Positions 1 through 8,051 of a DNA stretch of 13,825 nt are shown here, piece after piece; position 1 is the first letter of the stretch; each line of letters starts with the position of its first letter. Source of the DNA: Candidatus Pelagibacterales bacterium (GTDB lineage: Bacteria; Pseudomonadota; Alphaproteobacteria; TMED109); contig PBIU01000003.1 of NCBI GenBank assembly GCA_002720535.1, forward strand, positions 278,519 through 292,343, written 5' to 3'. A model generated the notes under the pieces. The model was not told the origin of the DNA. It saw nothing but the letters and a program-made list of their open reading frames with translations, and did no database searches. A program made the position numbers and the translations under genes.

Positions 1-454
1 TATTTGAAAAAAAAGATCTAGAAAAGTTAGTTAAATTCTTTTTTAAATTTTTATTTTTTACTTTTTTTAAAATTTTCTTTAATTCAATATTATCTTCATT
101 AGATAGAGTATTTTTTTTTATTTTTACAGCTTTTTTTTTATTTATAACATTGCCTTGTTTTATGCGAATATCTTTAACAGCTTTGTAACCCATCATTGTA
201 GTAATTCTATCTATGATTTTTGGAATATAATATTGAAACTCTAAAGCATGAGAGCTTTCACATTTTACATTAAGCAATCTGTTTTGTGTTAATGATTCTG
301 GTATAGTATATAAGCTAATTTCAGTCCCAACAACGTCTTTCCAATTAGTTATTACTTTTTGTTCTTTAAAGCCTCTTTTCTTAAAAATATCTTTTGTGAT
401 ATTCTTTGATATAATACTTATTCTTCTTGGGTTATTTATTTTTCTTGAATTCAT
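1..454 (-). CDS. DUF721 / DciA-like protein, C-terminus cut by window edge
   Basis: Reading the minus strand from the ATG at 454-452 gives 151 codons with no stop, so the gene runs off the left edge. The protein shows the DUF721 pattern: a conserved Trp at residue 38 followed by VVG (41-43), a Pro at 52, a strand ending in CESSHALEF (65-73), a helix YIPKIIDRI (76-84), then MGY (88-90) and IRIKQG (96-101). After that comes a Lys-rich linker and a helix near 121-140. DUF721 includes DciA, which interacts with the replicative helicase DnaB in many bacteria; a role at the replication fork is inferred from the family. It diverges from mutY across 51 bases. In many alphaproteobacteria mutY and a DUF721 gene adjoin a DsbA-like gene and smc, so those may lie beyond the edge. 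The start has a weak upstream AGAAAG. The family call is secure; the exact helicase role is less so. Confidence 0.85.
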   Translation of the reverse strand, partial: MNSRKINNPRRISIISKNITKDIFKKRGFKEQKVITNWKDVVGTEISLYTIPESLTQNRLLNVKCESSHALEFQYYIPKIIDRITTMMGYKAVKDIRIKQGNVINKKKAVKIKKNTLSNEDNIELKKILKKVKNKNLKKNLTNFSRSFFSN

Positions 455-489
455 ATTTATACTTTCTAAGTAAACTTTATTACTTAATT

Positions 490-519
490 ATGAAAGATCT
501 AAGCTTTGGATACAAATAA
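490..519 (+). other. Candidate nine-codon upstream ORF overlapping the mutY start
   Basis: ATG at 490-492 opens a nine-codon frame (MKDLSFGYK) ending at TAA 517-519. It is out of frame with mutY and covers its TTG start at 506. It is the nearest ATG upstream of mutY. Neither start has a clear Shine-Dalgarno sequence. It could tune initiation at the TTG, or simply be chance. Confidence 0.2.
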
Positions 520-1528
520 AATTATTTTAAATTGGTATGATCAAGAAAAAAGAAATTTACCTTGGAGAGAGTCAAATAAAAATAAAATAGATGTTTATAG
601 AGTATGGATTAGTGAAGTAATGCTTCAACAAACAACAGTTTTGGCTGTAATACCATATTTTCAAAAATTTATTTTTAGGTTTCCCAATGTTAACACCTTA
701 GCTCAATCCAAAATTGAAGATGTTTTAACTTATTGGGCAGGTTTAGGTTACTATTCAAGAGCAAGAAACTTACATAAATGTGCAAAAGAAATAGTTGAAA
801 ATTTTAACGGTATTTTCCCTAATCAGATAGATAAATTGATTAAGCTTCCTGGAATAGGAGATTATACAGCTTCCGCCATTTGTGCTATTGCTTACAATCA
901 GTATGAAGTAGCTTTAGATGTTAATGTTAAAAGAGTTATTTCAAGAATAAATAATGTACATAATTTATGTGATAGAGAAATTAAAAAATTAGCAAAGAAT
1001 ATATTACCAGTTGATAGGCCAGGGGACTTTAATGAAGCTATTATGGATTTAGGTTCAAAAATCTGTAAGGCAAAAAATCCTAAATGTTCCATCTGTCCTC
1101 TAAATAATATTTGTAAAACCTTTAAATATAATAAGCTTATTTTAAGCAGTATTAATAAAAATAAGTTAAGAAGAAAAAAAAATATAAAATATGGTAATTG
1201 CTATATTATAAGAAGAAAAAATGACAATAAGTTATTCTTTGTAAGAAGGTCAAACAAAGGCCTTCTTGGAGGAATGTTATCTTTTCCCTCATCATTATGG
1301 GTTACAGATAAAAACAATATACCAAATAGCAAATTATATAAAAACTTAATAGAAAATGAAAAAATAAAAAATTATGTTCAGCACACTTTTAGTCATTTTA
1401 AACTAATACTTAATATATATGAAATTGATATCAGAAGTAAAATAGACATTGAAGGAGAGTGGATTAATCTTGATGACGCGATAGAGCAATTACCTTCTTT
1501 AATGAAAAAAGTGGCAAATATTCTTTAG
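506..1528 (+). CDS. mutY: A/G-specific adenine DNA glycosylase MutY
   Basis: MutY removes adenine mispaired with 8-oxoguanine in base-excision repair. The 340-residue protein is full length. The catalytic Glu is E37 in SEVMLQQT. The helix-hairpin-helix is LPGIGDYTA (114-122). The catalytic Asp is D138 in LDVNVKRV, at the same number as in E. coli MutY. The 4Fe-4S cysteines are C187, C194, C197 and C203 (C-x6-C-x2-C-x5-C). The C-terminal NUDIX-like 8-oxoG recognition domain carries HTFSH (293-297). The usual Gly after the catalytic Asp (DGNV) is Val here. The start is TTG: an in-frame stop lies at 500-502, and no in-frame ATG precedes conserved residues 10-21 (WYD...LPWR). A weak GAAAG at 492-496 precedes it. 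The stop abuts the stop of the convergent ccrM gene. Confidence 0.96.
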   Translation: MDTNKIILNWYDQEKRNLPWRESNKNKIDVYRVWISEVMLQQTTVLAVIPYFQKFIFRFPNVNTLAQSKIEDVLTYWAGLGYYSRARNLHKCAKEIVENFNGIFPNQIDKLIKLPGIGDYTASAICAIAYNQYEVALDVNVKRVISRINNVHNLCDREIKKLAKNILPVDRPGDFNEAIMDLGSKICKAKNPKCSICPLNNICKTFKYNKLILSSINKNKLRRKKNIKYGNCYIIRRKNDNKLFFVRRSNKGLLGGMLSFPSSLWVTDKNNIPNSKLYKNLIENEKIKNYVQHTFSHFKLILNIYEIDIRSKIDIEGEWINLDDAIEQLPSLMKKVANIL

Positions 1529-2599
1529 TTATTTTTTATAGTTCTTATTATTCCTTATTTCTTCTCTAAGTTTGTTAATAGATTCTAGTTTACCATTTTT
1601 TTCATAATACCAATACTGCCATCCATTACAGGCATTATGACCTTGTAATATAGCTCCTACAGTATGAATAGAGCCTTCAATCTTATTATTTGTTAATAAG
1701 CTTCCATCTGCTCTAATAATAGCTTTATGCTTTTTATTAATATCATGGAGTTTACTTCCAATTTTAAGCATTCCATTATCAAGTAAATTGCCAAACGGAA
1801 CTTTTACTTCAGTTTTTAGGTTTTTAGTAATAACTAGTTCTTTCTCATTAAGAATTTTAGTTTCCTTTATTCTATGCTTAGCGTATCTCATATATTCTTT
1901 ATTTTTTTCTATTCCTATAAATTTTCTACCCAGTCTTTTAGCTACTACGCCAGTTGTGCCAGTTCCTAAAAAAGGATCTAATATTATACTATTTTTTTTA
2001 GTGGAAGAAATTATTATCCTATTTAATAAGAATTCTGGTTTTTGAGTAGGATGCAATGTTTTTCCTAATTTTTTTATTCTTTCATTTCCAGAACAAATTG
2101 GAAATGACCAATCTGAACGCATTTGTTTATCGTCATTGTTAACTTTCATAGCTTTATAGTTAAAATTGTATTTAGATTTTTTGCTTTTACTAGCCCATAT
2201 TATAGTTTCATGAGCATTAGTAAATCTGTTTCCCTTAAAATTAGGCATTGGATTAGTTTTATTCCAAATAATATCGTTTAAAATCCAGAAACCTAAATTT
2301 TGGATAATTGCACCTACTCTATAAATATTATGATAAGAACCTATTACCCATATTGTTCCATCATCTTTTAGTATTCTTTTACATTGATAAAGCCATTTTT
2401 TTGTGAATTCATCATAAGCTTCAAAACTATTAAATTTGTCCCAGCTGTGATTAACACCTTTAACATTTGTTTGGTCTGGTCTTAATAAAGATTTAGATAG
2501 TTGTAAATTATAAGGAGGATCCGCAAATATCATATCCACAGATTGATCTTTGATTTTAGACATTTCATTAATACAGTCGCCTATGATCAATTTTTCCAT
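1529..2599 (-). CDS. ccrM: CcrM-type adenine-N6 DNA methyltransferase (GANTC)
   Basis: This is a beta-class adenine-N6 DNA methyltransferase, 356 residues, close to the 358 of Caulobacter CcrM. The catalytic DPPY is at 27-30. The target-recognition region includes HPTQKP (183-188). The AdoMet-binding motif is DPFLGTGTTG (208-217). The C-terminal RAMA-type domain, typical of CcrM, carries VGAILQGHNACNGWQYW (roughly 323-339). CcrM methylates GANTC late in the alphaproteobacterial cell cycle; the specificity is inferred from family. ATG 2599 is chosen because MEKLIIGDC matches the family N-terminus and an AAAGAG lies about 8 bases upstream. It is the last gene of a six-gene minus-strand run, 38 bases after rnhB, an adjacency common in alphaproteobacteria. 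No restriction endonuclease is nearby, which fits an orphan regulatory methylase. It ends directly against mutY. Confidence 0.95.
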   Translation of the reverse strand: MEKLIIGDCINEMSKIKDQSVDMIFADPPYNLQLSKSLLRPDQTNVKGVNHSWDKFNSFEAYDEFTKKWLYQCKRILKDDGTIWVIGSYHNIYRVGAIIQNLGFWILNDIIWNKTNPMPNFKGNRFTNAHETIIWASKSKKSKYNFNYKAMKVNNDDKQMRSDWSFPICSGNERIKKLGKTLHPTQKPEFLLNRIIISSTKKNSIILDPFLGTGTTGVVAKRLGRKFIGIEKNKEYMRYAKHRIKETKILNEKELVITKNLKTEVKVPFGNLLDNGMLKIGSKLHDINKKHKAIIRADGSLLTNNKIEGSIHTVGAILQGHNACNGWQYWYYEKNGKLESINKLREEIRNNKNYKK

Positions 2600-2637
2600 A
2601 CTATTTCTCTTTACTTATTGGATTTATAACATAACTT

Positions 2638-3243
2638 TTATTTAAAAAGTTTAAAAGATTTTCTATGAAACTCAGTTAAACCATTTGACTCAATCGATTT
2701 ATAGTGTTCCTTTGTACCATAACCCGCATTATTTTTAAAATTATATTTTGGATATTTATTACCTATTTCTTCCATTAATTTATCTCTATATTGTTTTGCA
2801 ACTATTGATGCTGCAGCTATTGATAAACTTTTAGAGTCTCCTTTAATTATATTTATAGTTTTGCAATTAATTTTAGGAGCATAATTTCCATCGATTAGAG
2901 CAAGTTCTGTGGGTGTCTTTAAATTTTTATACGCTCTCTTCATAGCTAATAAACTTGCATTTAATATATTCATTTGATCAATCTCTATATTACTAGCTTG
3001 TCCTATTGCTATATCTAATGCTTCTCTTTTAATATCATTATATATATTTTGTCTTTTTATCTTAGATAATTTTTTTGAGTCATTTATTCCAATAGGTATT
3101 GAATTAAAGTTTAAAATGATAGCTGACGCAACTACTGGACCTGCTAAACATCCTCTTCCTACTTCATCAATACCGCAAATATAACCATTAATATGGTTTT
3201 GATATGATCTCTCAATATTAATATTAGGTAACTTAGTAGACAT
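2638..3243 (-). CDS. rnhB: Ribonuclease HII
   Basis: RNase HII cuts RNA in RNA-DNA hybrids and starts removal of single ribonucleotides from DNA. The 201-residue protein has the full active site: D26 and E27 in GIDEVGRG, D118 in LIDGN, and D136 in KGDSKSLSIAAASIVAK. DSKKLS (55-60) is the usual nucleic-acid-contact motif. The N-terminus is short and starts at ATG 3243, nine bases after the stop of the upstream membrane-protein gene, which suggests translational coupling. ccrM follows. Nothing is truncated or odd apart from the very AT-rich codon use shared by the whole window. Confidence 0.96.
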   Translation of the reverse strand: MSTKLPNINIERSYQNHINGYICGIDEVGRGCLAGPVVASAIILNFNSIPIGINDSKKLSKIKRQNIYNDIKREALDIAIGQASNIEIDQMNILNASLLAMKRAYKNLKTPTELALIDGNYAPKINCKTINIIKGDSKSLSIAAASIVAKQYRDKLMEEIGNKYPKYNFKNNAGYGTKEHYKSIESNGLTEFHRKSFKLFK

Positions 3244-3252
3244 TTATATAAA

Positions 3253-5289
3253 TTACTTTGTTTCTCTATACCATGCTAAGAAAAGTAGAAATAAACTTAA
3301 TACAAGTATTAGGTACCAAGGCGTTAGTGTAGACTGCTGAAGACTTTTAACAAAGTATTTTTCATTTTTTACTAATTTAATATGATCATTATTTTCAACT
3401 AGTTTACTTTTTGGCAAATGTCTAATTTTTGGTAAGTTTTCATTATTTACCCAATTAATAGACCCAGAAGTAAATTCAACTATTGGTTCTACTATATTAT
3501 CGGTAGTTCTTACATCTAAATATTCTGAAGCGTTGCTGTTACCTACTATTAATCTAATTTTAGAGTTTCCAGAAGAAAATTTCCAGGTACCTTCTTGTGG
3601 AGATAAAATTTTTCCAATTTGTTTTCCTTTACCTATGTCTTCCAGAATAATTTCTTTTTTTGTATTATCAGGAGATATACTGATTATTGGCTTATTATCT
3701 AAGATTAATGAGTTTTTAGTGATTAATATGGTATTATTATCAATTCTTGCAGATAGTTCATTTTCTTCTAATTCTGGCTCTTTCATTAACCAATGAACTA
3801 ATCTTCTTAGTAGGTCTGCTTGAGGACCTTTATTAGAGCCAGGCTTAGTCCACACCCAAGATTGATCAGATAGAATTTGGGCTACTCTTCCTTGTCCTAC
3901 TCTATTTAGAACTAGTAAGGGCCTTGCCTCTGGTCCCTCTAATAAAACATCACCTGCAATAGTTATCCCTTCTACCATTCTATACCATGGTCCCCAATTA
4001 TTACTAATATTATCTTTTAGGTTTGCTGTAACTGGATGTCTTTCACCATAATTGGTCATAATTGGAATAAATTCTTGTAATACAACATCTCCTGTAGGTT
4101 CAGTAGGCAATATATTTTGGAGAGGTGACAAAGATAAACTATAAGGTCCGGCATATGATGGGCCAGAAGCATCTAATAGTGCACCCCCATTCACAACATA
4201 TTCTACAACATTTTTTAAATAGAATTGAGGTAAAATGCCACGTAAATGATATTGATCAAATATAATAAGGTCAAAATCATTCAGATTTGCTTGAAATAAT
4301 TCTCGCGATGGAAATGGAATAAGAGATAGTTCTCCAACAGGAGTTATATCTTGTTTATTAGGTGGTCTTAGTATTGTAAAATGTATTAAGTCAACAGAGG
4401 GATCTGAATTTAGAAGATTTCTCCAACTTCTTAAACCCATATTAGGTTCTCCGGAAACCAACATTACCTTAAGTCTTTCACGTATTGCATTAATTTCTAC
4501 TAAAGCTTTATTATTTTGAAGAGTCAGCTCTTCTTTTCCAGCTTCTACTTCTATATTTAATGATGTTATTCCTGCCCTCTCTAAAGGCATAGTTATTGTA
4601 ACAATTTCACCTATAGGAATAGACCTAGACTGTTCTATTTCATCATTCATATTTATTGATACTAATGCATTAGGGCTACTGGCTGAAATATCTTCTACTT
4701 TAATATCAATGTTGATTTCTTCTCCTACTATTCCGAATCTCGGTGATGATTCTATAATTAATCTTCTATCTTTTTCTTCTTTATTTCCGGTAAGTAAAAT
4801 ATTAATTGGAGATTTAAAATTAAAATTATCGAGAAGAGTAGGAGCATCCGAAATTTGTCCATCTGTTATTATTATTGCCCCAGCTAACCTTTCTGCAGGC
4901 ACATCTCCAATCATTGAGTTTAAAGGTTCAAAAATTTTTGAACCTCTTTCCCCATTAATTGTCTTTAGTCTGACATCTAAATTATTTATTTTTTCGAGTT
5001 CATTTTTGATATTATTATAAGTCTTTTGGGCAATGTCTTTTCTATTATTAATATCTTGGCTAGGACTAAGATCTAAAACAACTGCTACAGTATCAGGAAT
5101 ATTTTCTCTATTTTCTGATATTATAGTAGGATTAGAAATTGATAAAATTATTAGGCAAAGTAACATAGCCCTAAAAATATTTCCTGGAGCTTTTAATTTG
5201 AAACCAATAAATATGACAATTAAACTTAGTACCATTAAAGCTATTAAAAAATTTATATTTATTAAAGGATAAAAATTTAGACTGTTCAT
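3253..5289 (-). CDS. Membrane-anchored VWA / glutamine-amidotransferase-like protein of the MoxR cluster
   Basis: The 678-residue protein has hydrophobic segments at about 11-30 and 37-54 near the N-terminus and one at about 657-673 near the end, leaving some 600 residues on one side of the membrane, most likely the periplasm. Residues 66-145 look like a von Willebrand A fold: VVLDLSPSQ carries a DxSxS metal site (D73, S75, S77), and IITDGQ (141-145) resembles the later metal-contact loop. Residues 271-400 resemble a class I amidotransferase-like Rossmann fold (KVMLVSGEPN, DLIIFDQYH, VVNGGALLDASGP). I see no confident catalytic Cys, so enzyme activity should not be assumed. This gene regularly follows the DUF4159 gene in alphaproteobacterial MoxR clusters, where it is labelled only as a membrane protein. 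ATG 5289 lies six bases after the upstream TGA. The family match is good; function is unknown. Confidence 0.8.
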   Translation of the reverse strand: MNSLNFYPLININFLIALMVLSLIVIFIGFKLKAPGNIFRAMLLCLIILSISNPTIISENRENIPDTVAVVLDLSPSQDINNRKDIAQKTYNNIKNELEKINNLDVRLKTINGERGSKIFEPLNSMIGDVPAERLAGAIIITDGQISDAPTLLDNFNFKSPINILLTGNKEEKDRRLIIESSPRFGIVGEEINIDIKVEDISASSPNALVSINMNDEIEQSRSIPIGEIVTITMPLERAGITSLNIEVEAGKEELTLQNNKALVEINAIRERLKVMLVSGEPNMGLRSWRNLLNSDPSVDLIHFTILRPPNKQDITPVGELSLIPFPSRELFQANLNDFDLIIFDQYHLRGILPQFYLKNVVEYVVNGGALLDASGPSYAGPYSLSLSPLQNILPTEPTGDVVLQEFIPIMTNYGERHPVTANLKDNISNNWGPWYRMVEGITIAGDVLLEGPEARPLLVLNRVGQGRVAQILSDQSWVWTKPGSNKGPQADLLRRLVHWLMKEPELEENELSARIDNNTILITKNSLILDNKPIISISPDNTKKEIILEDIGKGKQIGKILSPQEGTWKFSSGNSKIRLIVGNSNASEYLDVRTTDNIVEPIVEFTSGSINWVNNENLPKIRHLPKSKLVENNDHIKLVKNEKYFVKSLQQSTLTPWYLILVLSLFLLFLAWYRETK

Positions 5290-5295
5290 AATATA

Positions 5296-8049
5296 TCACT
5301 CACTGGTTTCTTGATCTTTATTATTAAGTCTTTTTAATATAGATTTTATATGCACTTGGTCAGCTTTATAATTACCTGTCATAGCATACATAACTAGGTT
5401 GACTCCAAATCGATATGAGAATTCTCTTTGTTTCTCCCCCCCAGGTATCACTGAAAATATTGGTTTGCTAGTATTATCTTTTGCCCAAGCTGCAGCCCAA
5501 TTATTTCCACCAATAATAATTGAAGAAACCCCATCTCTAGAATTTCTTGCAGTTGCTTCTACCCATACACTTCCTCCAGTATATCTTCCTGGTAATTCAT
5601 CTAAAAGGTAAAAAGATCTTCTTATTACATGATTTTCAGGAACTTCTATTAAGGCTGGTAAATCTAAAGACTTTAGTATTGCTCGTAAGTATTGTTGTTC
5701 TTGGCTATCTTTTTTAGTTATTATATTATTAGGGCTTTGATCTCTAGTATCAAAAACTATTAAACCTCCATTTTTCATATAATCTTGTATTTTTTTAATA
5801 GTTATATCTGATAAAAAATTTTCATTTGATAATATAGGCCAGTATATCACAGGATAAAATGAAATATCATCTTTAGCAATATTAATACCAATTGGAGGAC
5901 CCGCTTCTACTGATGTTCTTTCTCTTAATACTCTAGTTAATTCATATAAACCTAAATAAGAAGTAGAGTCTATTTCTTCATCTAGAGTAAGAACATAAGC
6001 TAAATGCGTTTGTAATGCGGATGCTTTAGTATTAGCTTCTGCAAAATTTGAATTAAAGGCTACTTGAAAAATTGACATTATAATTATTAGTTTTGATAAA
6101 TTTAATAATTTATTTAAGTTTATTCTACCTCTAATATTCAAGCTTATGAAATAATCTAAAAATATTAAAATCAATAAAGTTACTAATAAATATGATTTAA
6201 AATTCAATGTATTTTTAGATGAGAATCTTTCAATAACGGTTTCTTCAGAGAATGTTATAGTTTGAGGTGATAATGATTCTAATTTGTTACCTAAATTAAG
6301 TGATCGCATAAATAACTCATTACCATAATAACCAGGAGCATGCCCAGATGAAGGTGTTAAATTTTCTTTATTAAAATCAGTAGGAAGTGCTTCACTTGTA
6401 GGCTCAACTAATCTACCGAAGCCATCAAGCAATTTATATGGATGCAAAGGTATAATATCAGTATTATCCATTTGTCCCATTGACATGTTAATGATCTTAT
6501 CAAGTATTTCAACAAAAGTACCGGTTAAGGGTAAATTGGACCAATCTGCGTTCGCTGTAATATGAAAAAATACATTCCAACCTTTGTCATACTTTTCACC
6601 AGTAATTAAAGGTGTTCCATCTTCAAGTGTTGCCCATGTTTTTGTAATTAAGTCTGAAGATGGCTCTGCAATAACTTGTTTCTTAATAAGAATATCTTTG
6701 TCTATCTTTATACCAAATAAGGGGGATCTCTTAGAAAATGTTTTTATAGAAACTGGCTCAGTCCAGCTTAAAGCTCCACCAAAAGCTCTTGAATCAACAG
6801 ACCTTAGCTTTACAGGAAGTAAGTCAGTATTTGAACCTTCAAGATTAGGGCCCGCAAACCTTATTAATATTCCACCATTTCTAATCCAAGTTTTTAATTT
6901 ACTATTAATATCTTCTCCGAGTGTACCTACACCTGGTAATATTATAACAGAAAGTTCGCTTTTTATTAGGTCTTCTATTTGAGAAATTTCAACCTTGTGA
7001 AAGGAATTAATAGCTCTATCTAAATAATATGCAGGAGATAACAAGGGTTGCGTTCTGAAAGCTTCTTTATCTCCATATATGCCTACATTTCTTTTTCTCC
7101 ATTTCTCATCAAATAAGTATACTGCGCCAGCATTATTGACGTTTTCAATGGAAACAGAAATCAATTCATTTCTTAAATCATTTGGTATAATAAGGTCAGT
7201 TGAAATAATTCTTTCATTTTCTTTAAAAGTTAATTGTTTCCTATTTAATAACTTACCATTATTTCCATTAGCTCTTATAAAAATGATTTCTTCCAATGAT
7301 CCAAAATTTCTTTGAATTTCAATAGATAAATTATTATTATCACTATTACTAACCTTTTTAATGATCTTAATTGGAGAGCTATTTAAGAAATCTACTACTC
7401 TTAGATTCCCTATACTTTCTAATTTTTTAGAAAAAATTTGAGAGCTATCATCATTTTCATGATCTATACCATCCCAAAGCCATACAATATTATAATTCTT
7501 ATCTTTAGATAATTCCTCTATTTTTTCGTTAAGAAGTCTGTAATCTGATGGCCAAGGGTTCGGAGTTAGAAGTTCAATATATGATTTAGCATCACTCGCA
7601 TTAAGAAGTAATAATTTCTCTTTTAAAATGTTATTTTTGGGTGCTGTTGGTAGAATTATTATAGGTATTTTCTGCTGTTCTGCTCTGTCTACATATTCTA
7701 TTAGATTTTCTTTTCTTTTTTCCCAATTAATAGAAGAAGACCATCCATTATCTACAATTAATAACAAAGGATTATTATTTAAAAAATTTGGCTTAGCATT
7801 ATATATAGGCTGTGCAAAAGCTAAAATTAAAATTATAACTAAAAGTATTCTAAATAATAAGAGCCATAAAGGAGTGTTTCCAGCTGTTTCTTCATCATTA
7901 TTAATATTTGTTAAAAATTTAATAGCAGGAAAAAAAATTGTTTTTGGAGCTGGAGGATATATTTTTAATAATAACCATATTCCAGGAATAGACAATAAAC
8001 CCCATAATGCTATCGGATTGCCAAAAGATATTGCAGATAAAAAAGACAT
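5296..8049 (-). CDS. BatA N-terminal domain / DUF4159 fusion membrane protein
   Basis: The 917-residue protein starts with a BatA (aerotolerance-regulator N-terminal) hairpin: membrane segments at about 12-29 and 60-80 flank a short basic loop. A VWA-like region begins at LLLIVDNGWSSS (96-106), but its metal site lacks DxSxS. An amidotransferase-like stretch follows at about 366-400 (VIILPGVGTLGE, NGGILIRFAGP). Two more membrane segments, 616-636 and 651-670, precede a DUF4159 domain at about 684-897, recognised by FYPVIYWPIL, GGLIVFDTRD, DELPGRYTGG and IIIGGNNWAAAWAKD. By the positive-inside rule both large domains face the periplasm. ATG 8049 follows the DUF58 stop by two bases and has an AGGA about ten bases upstream. 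BatA-DUF4159 fusions of this size are typical of alphaproteobacteria. The client and reaction are unknown. Confidence 0.88.
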   Translation of the reverse strand: MSFLSAISFGNPIALWGLLSIPGIWLLLKIYPPAPKTIFFPAIKFLTNINNDEETAGNTPLWLLLFRILLVIILILAFAQPIYNAKPNFLNNNPLLLIVDNGWSSSINWEKRKENLIEYVDRAEQQKIPIIILPTAPKNNILKEKLLLLNASDAKSYIELLTPNPWPSDYRLLNEKIEELSKDKNYNIVWLWDGIDHENDDSSQIFSKKLESIGNLRVVDFLNSSPIKIIKKVSNSDNNNLSIEIQRNFGSLEEIIFIRANGNNGKLLNRKQLTFKENERIISTDLIIPNDLRNELISVSIENVNNAGAVYLFDEKWRKRNVGIYGDKEAFRTQPLLSPAYYLDRAINSFHKVEISQIEDLIKSELSVIILPGVGTLGEDINSKLKTWIRNGGILIRFAGPNLEGSNTDLLPVKLRSVDSRAFGGALSWTEPVSIKTFSKRSPLFGIKIDKDILIKKQVIAEPSSDLITKTWATLEDGTPLITGEKYDKGWNVFFHITANADWSNLPLTGTFVEILDKIINMSMGQMDNTDIIPLHPYKLLDGFGRLVEPTSEALPTDFNKENLTPSSGHAPGYYGNELFMRSLNLGNKLESLSPQTITFSEETVIERFSSKNTLNFKSYLLVTLLILIFLDYFISLNIRGRINLNKLLNLSKLIIIMSIFQVAFNSNFAEANTKASALQTHLAYVLTLDEEIDSTSYLGLYELTRVLRERTSVEAGPPIGINIAKDDISFYPVIYWPILSNENFLSDITIKKIQDYMKNGGLIVFDTRDQSPNNIITKKDSQEQQYLRAILKSLDLPALIEVPENHVIRRSFYLLDELPGRYTGGSVWVEATARNSRDGVSSIIIGGNNWAAAWAKDNTSKPIFSVIPGGEKQREFSYRFGVNLVMYAMTGNYKADQVHIKSILKRLNNKDQETSE

Positions 8050-8051
8050 AA

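Noticed and set aside
2642..2654. Two TTAA boxes in the 3' end of rnhB, upstream of ccrM, as a possible CtrA site
   Set aside because: The half-sites start nine bases apart (N5), not the eleven needed for TTAA-N7-TTAA, and the region is an A/T-rich coding end.
2687..2691. GANTC site about 90 bases upstream of ccrM, recalling methylation feedback on the Caulobacter ccrM promoter
   Set aside because: A single GACTC inside rnhB is within chance expectation; none lies in the 38-base rnhB-ccrM gap.
6584..6982. Open plus-strand frame of 132 codons antisense to the BatA-DUF4159 gene
   Set aside because: Same reason: no family signature, and the minus-strand frame is the real one.
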